A stretch of 11,335 nt of DNA from positions 1-11,335 of the forward strand of contig RWJK01001680.1 of NCBI GenBank assembly GCA_004335835.1, read 5' to 3'. Source of the DNA: Scenedesmus sp. ARA3 (Eukaryota; Chlorophyta; Chlorophyceae; Sphaeropleales; Scenedesmaceae). The number at the start of each line of letters is the position of its first letter. Within the stretch, counting starts at the first letter, position 1. The notes beneath the pieces are model-generated. The model ran no database searches. It was not told the origin of the DNA and saw only the letters and a list, made by a program, of their open reading frames with translations. A program made the translations under genes and the position numbers. Shown here one piece after another: positions 1-6,114 of the stretch.

Positions 1-54
<54 letters not shown>
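1..54. repeat. (GCT)18 / CTG triplet microsatellite in an intron
   Basis: Eighteen uninterrupted GCT units open the window and may continue upstream. They lie 34 bases before the kinase exon that begins at 89, so they sit at the 3' end of an intron and are transcribed as CUG repeats. The run ends in a short pyrimidine-rich stretch and the acceptor CTGCTGCAG. A second, longer CTG run occupies a similar place in the lyase gene at 10678-10773. Confidence 0.95.
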
Positions 55-58
<4 letters not shown>

Positions 59-88
59 CCGCCTCTGGTGCGTGTCCTGCTGCTGCAG

Positions 89-2565
89 CTGTCGAACCTG
101 CTGTACAACAGCCAGGGGCAACTCAAGCTGTGCGACTTTGGCCTGGCCAGGTGAGCTGTCTGCAGCTGCCGATCTCACTTGGTGTCCATTGTACTTGCTC
201 AAACAGCTACGTACATTACTGTACCTGTTTGAGCTCATCAAGGCAACCCCCTGTCTTCAATTCAGCCTTTCAGGAGTCATGAGCGACCATCAGCTGGCCG
301 GCTGTCTGCTGCTTGACGTTGTCAGATGGAGTTGCAGTTGAGTTCGTAGTGCGCAAGCTGTGTTGTTAATGACCTGACCTCATGCGGAGCCAGCGCCTGC
401 CGCTGTTATTTTCAAATTGTGCAGGCACTTCCACGCCAATGCGGGCCGCCTCACCCCCAGTGTTGTAACGCTGTGGTACCGCGCAACTGAGCTGCTGCTG
501 GGCTGCACGCATCCCACCATCACTGACTCTTTGTATGCCTGCTGCAAGGCAGGGAAACGGTGTTGCTCCCACGCCGCCACTTCAACCAAAATGCCGCCGC
601 ACGCTTGTGTTTCTGCAGTTTCATCAGCACTGAATCGGCTGTTTCATGTGCCGCAATATGTTCGCCGCGCAGGCACTTCCACCCGAGTGCGGGCCGCCTC
701 ACCCCTAGGGTGGTGACGCTTTGGTACCGCGCCCCCGAGCTGCTGCTAGGCTGCAGCAGCTACAGCCCAGCCATCGATTCATGGGCCCTGGGCTGCATTC
801 TGGGGGAGCTGCTGCGTGGGCAGCCGCTGTTTCCGGCTGGCAGTGAGAGCGAGTGCCTGCAGATGCACTGCCAGCTGCTGGGAACACCCACACCACGCAT
901 CTGGCCGGTGAGTGAGTGCGGCTGCGGAGAACAGCAGTCAGCAACCATTAGTGCATTGGATTCGCGTGTTGCGGGCGTGGCATTGCTGCGCTCAATCAGA
1001 GCGTGTATGCAATTATCCCCCTTCTGGTACAAGGGCTCCTTCATCTTGTGAAGATCTTGAGCTATTGGGTCAGCACTGGATGATGCTTTGTAGCGTGCTG
1101 TATCGCTCCTTTCTCACCTTGTGCTGTATAACCTTTTCGAAACGTCATGTGGGTTGCTGCGTTGTGCATCACAGGGCATGCGGTCGCTGCAGCACAGCAG
1201 CAGCAGCAAACGCTGGCCTAAGCAGCCATACAACTCAACTCAGTCTCTAACCTTGGCTCTCTGCAAACACGCATTCTGACTCTGTCATGCAACACAGGGC
1301 ATGCGGTCGCTGCCGCACAGCAGCAGCGTGCGCTGGCCGGAGCAGCCATACAACTGCCTGCGCCGCACGTTCCCTGAGCTGAGCGATGCGGGGCTGGCGC
1401 TGCTGAATGGGTTGCTGACGTATGATCCCGAGCAGAGGATGAGTGCGCAGCAGGCGCTGAGCCATGAGTACTTTAGGGTGAGTGGGGAGGCGGTGAGCCG
1501 TCTTTTCATCACATTGCACGGGCGCTGCTCAACCGGCTGCTGACATAAGATCAAAGTGAGTCGCCAGCTTGAGCCCTGGTTTTTGAGTGTATCAAAGTGT
1601 GCACCTTCCCTGAGCTGAGCGATGCAGGCCTGGCGCTGCTGAATGGGTTGCTGACATATGATCCCGAGCAGAGGATGAGTGCGCAGCAGGCGCTGAGCCA
1701 CGAGTATTTCAGGGTGAGTCATGTGTTCGAAACCTGGTGTCCCAAAATAATCATGGTGCGTGCCTTTCCTGAGATCAGTGATGCGGTGGTGGCGCTGCTC
1801 AATGGGTTGTTGACGTACGATCCCGAGCAGAGGATGAGTGCGCAGCAGGCCCTGAGCCATGAGTTTTTTAGGATGAGCGACGGCCGACTAACACCTGTTG
1901 GATGCTTGTGATGTGTTGTGATGTTTTACCTGTTGGATGCTTGTGATGGTGTTTTTTCAAAGGGCCACTGACATATGTGACTCTGACCAGTGGCTGATTA
2001 CACAGCAGGCGCTGAGCCATGAGTACTTCAAAAGGTGGATTGACAGCACCGGATGAATGGCTCCTTTGAATATCCTCTGTGATGCTGCCGCAGCGCATGG
2101 TGCGTTACACACCATCACTCAACAAGCATGTCGAGCTACTTGCGCACCATGTACCATTGCAGGTCCTGATGGCTTACTTTGCATGTTGCTTGATGCATGC
2201 AGGAGCGCCCGTACCCACGCCGGCCTGAAGACATGCCCTCATTCCCTTTGTCCAGTAACCCTGGCAGCGTGCGTACATCACTGTCAGCAGGCGCAGCAGC
2301 TGCTGCAGCTGCTGCTGTGAGCGGAGCAGCAGCCGGAGGCAGCCGCAGCAGCGGCGCAGCAGTCGTGGGCAGTAAGCGCCCGTATGGCAACAGGCTTGCG
2401 GACTCGGCGCAGCCAATTGCCAAAGCTGGCAGATATGCAGCAGCAGCAGCGGCAGCAGCAGCAGCAGCAGCAGCAGCTCAGAGGGATGCTGACAGGCGTT
2501 TTGGTGATGCGTTTGGGCAGGATCTGTTTCAGCGCTATGACATGAGCCGAGCAGGCAGCGGATGA
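89..2565 (+). CDS. Cyclin-dependent kinase, CDK10/CDK11 (CDKG) type, C-terminal part
   Basis: This is a serine/threonine protein kinase of the cyclin-dependent family; relatives act in transcription, splicing and cell-cycle control with a cyclin partner. Four exons join in phase: 89-150, 673-907, 1298-1477 and 2203-2565 (TGA 2563-2565). Exon 1 reads LSNLLYN then LCDFGLAR, so it begins just after the HRDLK catalytic loop, which lies outside the window. Exon 2 gives [20 protein letters not shown], the activation segment and APE motif, then [21 protein letters not shown] and IWP. Exon 3 continues with [31 protein letters not shown] and HEYFR. Exon 4 starts [15 protein letters not shown], the CDK10/11-type tail, followed by a low-complexity region with 14 alanines. 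Donors are GTGAGC, GTGAGTG and GTGAGT; acceptors end in CAG, or in ACAG for exon 3. The N-lobe is missing only because the window starts too late. CDK10 and CDK11 cannot be told apart from this part alone. Confidence 0.9.
425..533 (+). pseudogene. Extra copy of the kinase activation-segment exon (5' part)
   Basis: This copy follows a good acceptor (pyrimidine-rich tract, then TTGTGCAG) and joins exon 1 in the right phase. It encodes [20 protein letters not shown], then TELLLGC, closely matching the exon at 673. Two changes stand out: the APE motif is ATE (Pro to Thr), and similarity fades after about codon 35, before the DxW motif and the rest of the C-lobe. There is no clear in-phase donor, so inclusion would probably spoil the kinase. 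Most codon differences from the intact exon are synonymous (CCC/CCT, GTT/GTG, GTA/GTG, CTG/CTT, GCA/GCC, CTG/CTA). It is probably a relic or a cryptic poison exon. Confidence 0.75.
570..611 (+). pseudogene. Short second fragment of the activation-segment exon
   Basis: This stretch reads [13 protein letters not shown] in the frame that, 30 codons later, gives [13 protein letters not shown] at the intact exon. The resemblance covers only the first dozen codons of the exon and a few bases before it. The acceptor AG is absent (CGCCG replaces CGCAG), so it cannot be used as an exon start. It lies between the larger copy and the intact exon, as expected for repeated local duplication. Confidence 0.5.
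908..1297 (+). other. Intron 2 of the kinase gene
   Basis: The donor GTGAGTG at 908 follows the IWP codons, and the acceptor AACACAG ends at 1297. Both edges are phase 0. Apart from a 5'-half copy of the next exon at 1175-1234, nothing recognisable is seen in it. Confidence 0.8.
1175..1234 (+). pseudogene. Extra copy of kinase exon 3, 5' half only
   Basis: The copy starts directly after its own acceptor (CATCACAG) with GGCATGCGGTCGCTG and encodes [21 protein letters not shown]. The intact exon has [20 protein letters not shown]. The difference includes an in-frame three-base length change. It keeps Lys before QPYN, the residue usual in CDK10/11 relatives, where the intact exon has Glu. The 3' half of the exon is missing and no donor follows. 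Confidence 0.75.
1520..1567 (+). pseudogene. Decayed fragment of kinase exon 3
   Basis: The bases GGCGCTGCTCAACCGG, then CTGCTGACATAAGATC, match the exon segment for [16 protein letters not shown] has become TAAGAT, giving a stop codon. The match weakens towards GTGAGTCGCCAG, which corresponds to ATGAGTGCGCAG of the exon. No splice sites are preserved. Confidence 0.55.
1603..1713 (+). pseudogene. Exon 3 copy, 3' half, protein sequence unchanged, donor intact
   Basis: This 37-codon copy encodes exactly the same peptide as 1367-1477 ([13 protein letters not shown] to SHEYFR). The two differ at seven bases, all third-codon positions and all synonymous. The donor is also kept (AGG then GTGAGT at 1714). 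What is missing is an in-phase acceptor: upstream is ATCAAAG, whose AG would enter in the wrong phase. It reads on in frame into the next copy at 1762. It is labelled pseudogene because no complete exon can be drawn; an alternative 3'-half exon is possible. Confidence 0.75.
1762..1872 (+). pseudogene. Exon 3 copy, 3' half, donor destroyed
   Basis: This copy also spans 37 codons ([13 protein letters not shown] to SHEFFR). Against 1367-1477, eleven codons differ: six synonymously and five by mostly mild replacements (Thr/Ala, Leu/Ile, Gly/Val, Leu/Val, Tyr/Phe). The splice donor has changed from GTGAGT to ATGAGC, so the copy cannot end as the intact exon does. It is in the same open frame as the copy at 1603-1713, joined by 16 codons of intron-derived sequence, and that frame closes at 1911. 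Confidence 0.75.
1893..1948 (+). repeat. 21-bp direct repeat (two copies, 35-bp period)
   Basis: ACCTGTTGGATGCTTGTGAT plus G occurs at 1893-1913 and again at 1928-1948 without mismatch. It lies between two copies of kinase exon 3 and probably records local slippage or unequal exchange. Confidence 0.9.
1961..2036 (+). pseudogene. Frameshifted copy of kinase exon 3, 3' end
   Basis: The segment matches the exon from LLTYD onward: CTGACATATG, one extra base, then GACTCTGACCAG, and [10 protein letters not shown] in the shifted frame. The donor region reads AAAAGGTGGAT, a weak match to AGGGTGAGT. It is the most eroded of the longer copies. Confidence 0.6.
2437..2478 (+). repeat. Alanine-coding GCA run inside the last kinase exon
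   Basis: Fourteen consecutive alanine codons (twelve GCA, one GCG, one GCT) lie in the C-terminal tail after the kinase domain. The tail around it is rich in Ala, Gly, Ser and Arg and is likely unstructured. As a pure triplet run it can change length without breaking the frame. Confidence 0.9.
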
Positions 2566-3234
2566 GATGGGCAGGGACCGTTGGCGGTTGCCAGCTGTCA
2601 TTGAGCAAAGACAGTGCCGCAATGCATGCTGATTTTAGGGATGTTACATGTTGGTTGTGCTGCTGATCTCCCACCACCTGCACGTGGGGCTCGCACAGTT
2701 GTGCATTGTGTCATGCGGAAATTGGATACACTGCCGAAACAGTGACATCAGGCTGCTGCGCTGCACAGAACAGCAGGAACTAACTGCGGTGCATGTTCGG
2801 CAGAAGCACTCATGTTCGGCATGACAATTGTGCCTACTGTGGTTGACAGCATGATGTTTTTCCTGGATGTGGCTGACAGGTCCATGTGCTTGAAAGTGGT
2901 GGCAATGGTGTTGACGATGCCTGTCTCCTTGCCGTTGACGAACGTCAACGGGAAAGGAACAGACGTTGTGAAAGCCATTGCCACAGCTTTGATGCACATG
3001 GACATGTTGACCACATTGTGCTCGGATGCGCTGGCAGTGCGGAAGTGTTTCTGGACGTGGTCGACAGTTGCACAACCTCAAGGGTGTGGTGATGGTTCTA
3101 GCAGTGCCTGTTTCACCTGTGTTTACAGGCGTGTCCATCGTTCAGTACGTCCAGCACTGGTGCCGCTCGCCTGCTTGTACGCATCCAATTGCAATCTGTC
3201 TGTCATCAGCTGCTGCTGCCACGCCCGCGCCGCC
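2566..3234 (+). other. Probable 3' UTR / downstream region of the kinase gene
   Basis: No convincing coding region is seen here. The open frames on both strands around 2750-3140 look alike because the DNA folds back on itself, not because of a gene. The first plus-strand TGTAA after the kinase stop lies at 3235, so the stretch may be a long 3' UTR that includes the foldback at 2867-3016. Confidence 0.4.
2867..3016. repeat. Long imperfect inverted repeat (foldback)
   Basis: The arms 2880-2941 and 2942-3003 are reverse complements at 47 of 62 positions with no gap, and several of the mismatches would be G-U pairs in RNA. The centre is CGTTGACG-AA-CGTCAACG. Weaker pairing continues outward to about 2867 and 3016. 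A related direct copy follows at about 3045-3130 (GTTTCTGGACGTGG, CTCAAGG, ATGGTT, GTGCCTGTTTCACCTG), and a weaker inverted one may precede at about 2820-2860. The units thus seem to alternate in orientation. It could be a hairpin RNA source or decayed duplicated DNA. Confidence 0.75.
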
Positions 3235-3239
3235 TGTAA
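3235..3239 (+). terminator. Candidate polyadenylation signal TGTAA (plus)
   Basis: TGTAA is the usual poly(A) signal of green algae. This is the first on the plus strand that I found after the kinase stop codon, about 670 bases downstream. A five-base match alone is weak support. Confidence 0.3.
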
Positions 3240-3425
3240 AACGCTTCCAGTCGCTGCTGCGACGTGCGGTGGCACTTCACTGTCACTTCGGCGGTATGTA
3301 CCAGGGGGCTGACAAGCAAGCGTCGTTGACTGTATCTGTCGTTACAAGCCGCAAGGTGGCACACCCATGGGCTGGCCAGTGCCACTGGCGGCCATCAGCA
3401 GCCGTAAACAACTGCCAGCTGATAG

Positions 3426-3448
3426 CATTACATTACATTACATTACAT
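3426..3448 (-). repeat. (CATTA)n tail; tandem TGTAA on the minus strand
   Basis: Four and a half CATTA units lie here. Read on the minus strand they make four tandem TGTAA pentamers, the green-algal poly(A) signal. They begin 30 bases beyond the stop codon of the retroelement remnant at 3479-4009. That is where a non-LTR element would have its simple-repeat 3' tail. Confidence 0.85.
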
Positions 3449-3478
3449 GCTCCACTCAACGAGGAGTGGGAACCCCAG

Positions 3479-4009
3479 TCAGGAGCCAACGAGAGGCTCA
3501 TAGGGGGAGGAAACATCGAAGAACAACTCATCATCGTCCAAACCGTCAGACGACAACGCAGAAAAAAACTCATCAGCATCATCAANNNCTTGAGCAATAG
3601 CCTGAGAGGACAGAAGGACCTCAGGATCAGTGTCCGGGTGACACCGCATCAGATAGCAGCAGTGCACAAAAGCGGCCACCAAAGCAGGTGCCTGCTTCAT
3701 AAAAGTGATCATGTCATCGCCTGCTGGGTGACAACCAGCAATAGTAGCCCATGTTTGTGACGAGTCCCCGAAGGGTTCGAACAACATAGCAAATCGCTCG
3801 CGGACTGGTGCATAGAAAGGGCACTCAAAGACCATATGAAACAATAGCAGTATTATGAGTTGCAGGAAAGACACTGCATATCGCGACAGCATCAATGCAA
3901 CATAGCAGTGTGCACACAGTGCCACAAGCTGCCAGCGGGGGGCACGTCCACACCACCACAGCACATCAGGTGCGTGGGTGGTGCATTGAACTATTGAAAG
4001 CGCATTCAA
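3479..4009 (-). pseudogene. Non-LTR retrotransposon protein remnant, C-terminal zinc-finger region
   Basis: The minus-strand frame contains LLFHMVFECPFYAPVRERF, then FEPFGD, and later MKQAPALVAAFVHCCYLMR. The H-M-V-F-E-C-P-F-Y block is characteristic of the zinc-binding tail after the reverse transcriptase of LINE-type elements. The preceding Cys pair is displaced: CLSC is found just upstream in another frame (CAGTGTCTTTCCTGC on the minus strand), which implies a frameshift. No reverse transcriptase motif is visible, so the copy is 5'-truncated and dead. Three undetermined bases interrupt it at 3586-3588. The stop is followed by the TGTAA tail. The acidic end (DDADEFF, DGLDDDELFFDV) is not recognised. 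Confidence 0.65.
3586..3588. other. Three undetermined bases (N)
   Basis: A run of NNN is placed in the assembly inside the retroelement remnant, next to an A-rich stretch on the plus strand. It may mark a polished gap of unknown true length, so the reading frame across it is not certain. Confidence 0.95.
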
Positions 4010-4673
4010 CAGATGTGGGTGCGGTGCCGCTCATGAGGCTGTGGTTATTACTGCAAAAAACGTCATCAAGTGGCTGCGTAGTTTACCACCAAATAGCATC
4101 ATAGCTGCGCAAACCCCACCCGTGGCTACGCACACACATTTGGGACACCAGCAAAAGCAGTGATGCAGCGACTTTAACACCAGCAAGTACATAAGCACAG
4201 AAAGAAGCAGCTAATTTACAAGCTACAAGTCCTACGCATCAGAAACAGGCAAGCCTGCTTAAGCCTTTGCTCTTCCGTGCCTAGATGAGAGAAAACCAAG
4301 CACAGGCCTGGTATGGGCCTGAGAGCTCTATCGTGGAAACTCATTCCTATCCTACTACGCGTAAGCAGCTACTGCTCCCGTAAGGCAGTAGGTGCTACAT
4401 GCTTGCATTATAACCAATTCATCCGCTGCCAAACCAGGGCCACAGGCCGCCCCACCATAAAGAAGCCAAACAATGCGCATACACAACTTTTCTTGCTGGC
4501 CATTTGCGTGACTGGCTCGCATGCCCTTGTAGACGCGACATGTACATGCCTGCGGGTGCAGCCACTTCTGTCTCACCAGTGGGAGTGAAACCACTGGTTG
4601 TTGGCAACAGAGAGTGCAGCACCAAACTATATCATTGTCACAGGCACACATCACTCAGCGCAACTTCTTGGTC
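4010..4673. other. Spacer, probably 3' UTR of the minus-strand gene; no gene seen
   Basis: Open frames here are short and their translations are cysteine-rich without domain features. The stretch lies between the end of the minus-strand gene (stop at 4674) and the retroelement relic. Its only suggestive signal is a minus-strand TGTAA at 4216-4220. Any further 5' part of the retroelement is too decayed to recognise. Confidence 0.5.
4216..4220 (-). terminator. Candidate polyadenylation signal TGTAA (minus)
   Basis: TTACA on the plus strand reads TGTAA on the minus strand, about 455 bases beyond the stop codon at 4674-4676. Long 3' UTRs ending near TGTAA are usual in green algae. Support is positional only. 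Confidence 0.35.
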
Positions 4674-5751
4674 TCAAGAGTCACTCTGTATGTAGCGGCC
4701 AATGCGCAGCTGCACAGGGTACACCTGCTGGCCCAGCTTGATCTGCGACGTCCTGAACAGATCCAGCTCAACCGGCACAGTTGCACCTGAAGCCACCGGT
4801 CAGCCGCTGCGCACCACGACTGCATCAAACTTCAGTGGCTGCCGCTGCGCCTGCGTGAGCCCTTGCGGCTGCAGCAGCGTTTGAGCATCATCAGTGTCAC
4901 CCAGCAGGCCTGCTATCTGAGCCACCTCCCCCATGACGCTGTTCATCAGCATCCTCTTGCCGCCAGGCAAGCTGGCCACCCCAGCAGCGTCCAGCACGCG
5001 CGGCGTGAACACAGTAGTGGGTGCACAGTGGAGCAGCGATGCAGCCAGCCGAGTGGATGACCGTATGGAGGCATGCAGGCGCTGGATGACTGTATGAAGG
5101 CATGCAGGCGCTGGATGACTGTATGAAGGCATGCAGGCGCTGGATGACTGTATGAAGGCATGCAGGCGCTGGATGACTGTATGAAGGCATGCAGGCGCTG
5201 GATGAGCGGCTCTAGCTGTAGCTTGTAGGATAGCCACAGCAGCCGCTCGGTCTGCGCTGCCACCTGCTGCCTGAACGCGTCCTGCTGCTCTGCAGGCACT
5301 TCCGGGTCTGGCCGATATGCATGGGCTGCGCTATGAATGTCTGCCTGTTCAAAAACTGTTCCATTGACGCAGGCATAGGCTCTGCCATCTGTCTGCAGTG
5401 CTATCACCTGCTGCCCCAGCTGAGCATACAGCTGCAGGTGCTGCAAGCATGTGCAGCAGGCTTTCATCAGCGGCCGTGTCGAGTCAACGGCGTCTGCAAA
5501 GGCCAGCAGCTTGTACAGGCCATCTACGCTGCACGCTGGGCTGTCCTGCTGCTCTTCAAAGTATGTTTCATATAGTATGTTTTGGTACGCTGCGTTGAGC
5601 CAGGCTACCACTGTGTCCCTGCTCACTGGCTGGCCATCAAGGAGCAGCCCGTTGAGGTCCCACTCATCTGTCTCTGGCAGCTGCATGGCGACTGCTGAAT
5701 ACATGCGGACCAAATAGGCCGCTGCCACCAGCGGAGCAGCTGCTGCTGCAT
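4674..5751 (-). pseudogene. Uncharacterised algal protein gene broken by a minisatellite and a TGA
   Basis: I do not recognise a named domain. On the minus strand an exon-like frame begins after a good acceptor (pyrimidine-rich, then CTGCGTGCAG, AG at 5752-5753). It encodes AAPLVAAAYLVRMYSAVAMQ, then GLLLDGQPVSRDTVVAWLN, LYKLLAFADAVDSTRPLMKA, FRQQVAAQTERLLWLSYKLQ and LEPLIQRLHAFIQSS. The style, with periodic Leu and Ala, suggests a helical protein. The frame then enters five 29-bp repeats and exits in the wrong phase, stopping at 4946. The expected continuation (STRLAASLLHCAPTTVF, DAAGVASLPGGKRML, FDAVVVRSG) is open in another frame. That frame meets an in-frame TGA at 4800-4802, but continues with ASGATVPVELDLFRTSQIKL and VQLRIGRY to a second stop at 4674-4676. 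Either this is a recent pseudogene, or the repeat number in the assembly is wrong. The 5' start is not resolved; another exon probably lies upstream. Confidence 0.6.
5055..5205. repeat. 29-bp minisatellite, 5.2 units, inside coding sequence
   Basis: The unit is GGATGACTGTATGAAGG followed by CATGCAGGCGCT. Units start at 5055, 5084, 5113, 5142 and 5171, with a six-base partial unit at 5200. The last four full units are identical and the first differs at two bases. Because 29 is not a multiple of three, each unit shifts the frame. The unit is open in all three minus-strand frames (IQRLHAFIQSS, SACMPSYSHP, APACLHTV), so three units give a 29-residue super-repeat. No spacers separate the units. 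Confidence 0.97.
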
Positions 5752-6044
5752 CTGCACGCAGCAGCAGTGCAATCAACAAGACGACAACAGAACGTTTGCA
5801 GGTACATAGGGCCCAAGGGTAAAAAAGCAAGTATACATGCACTTCATTATGACACGTTGTGTTGTCTTCTTCTGTTGTTCACCTCTGTTGTAATGAGCCA
5901 AAAGCGCTAGAGGGGCCAATGCTGTACAGCACATGTGCAGCTGCTTGCAAGACCTTTACACCTACCTAGATTTCCTGTCCTGGCCAGCTTGATTCGCAGC
6001 TTCGGCCCCTCAAACGCTGTGCTATGCGCACGTTTCGTTCATCA

Positions 6045-6084
6045 CGGAATCAGCTGTCGTCCACGTGGACGACAGCTGATTCCG
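6045..6084. repeat. Perfect 40-bp palindrome with a CCACGTGG centre
   Basis: Each of the 20 base pairs from 6045/6084 to 6064/6065 is exactly complementary, with no spacer. The half-site is CGGAATCAGCTGTCGTCCAC. The centre CCACGTGG is a G-box-like E-box element, a binding site for bZIP or bHLH proteins in plants. The end overlaps the next palindrome by six bases. Confidence 0.97.
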
Positions 6085-6114
6085 CAATCAGAGGTGCACC
6101 TCTGATTGCGGAAT
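6079..6114. repeat. Perfect 36-bp palindrome with a GTGCAC centre
   Basis: All 18 pairs from 6079/6114 to 6096/6097 are exactly complementary. The half-site is ATTCCGCAATCAGAGGTG. Its first six bases are the last six of the 40-bp palindrome, so only one of the two can extrude fully at a time. Both halves use similar ends (GGAATCAG, GCAATCAG). Confidence 0.97.

Larger units (their letters stand above)
151..672 (+). other. Intron 1 of the kinase gene, containing relic exon copies
   Basis: The intron runs from donor GTGAGC at 151 to the acceptor GCGCAG ending at 672. It is not plain intron: it holds one large and one small extra copy of the start of the next exon (425-533 and 570-611). The rest (151-424) shows nothing else recognisable. 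Confidence 0.75.
1478..2202 (+). other. Intron 3 of the kinase gene, holding an array of exon 3 copies
   Basis: The intron runs from GTGAGT at 1478 to GCATGCAG ending at 2202. More than half of the span is made of copies of the 3' part of exon 3: a decayed piece at 1520-1567, two well-preserved copies (1603-1713 and 1762-1872) and a frameshifted one (1961-2036). A 21-bp direct repeat lies between the last two. Confidence 0.75.

Noticed and set aside
1285..1860. 191-codon antisense open frame across the exon 3 array
   Set aside because: It is a shadow of the repeated kinase exon: repeated peptides arise from the tandem copies and no domain is recognisable.
2644..3312. Overlapping open frames on both strands with similar peptides
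   Set aside because: The similarity between strands follows from the inverted repeat at 2867-3016; no start context, domain or codon pattern supports a gene.
3375..3389. 15-base palindrome GCCAGTG-C-CACTGGC
   Set aside because: It is short, isolated and close to chance expectation in a GC-rich spacer; no second copy was seen.
3768..3781. tRNA T-loop-like GGGTTCGAAC
   Set aside because: No acceptor stem, anticodon arm or D-arm is found around it, and it lies in the coding part of the retroelement relic.
5055..5205. CRISPR array (29-bp repeats)
   Set aside because: The repeats are head to tail without spacers and lie inside a coding frame of a eukaryotic gene; this is a minisatellite.
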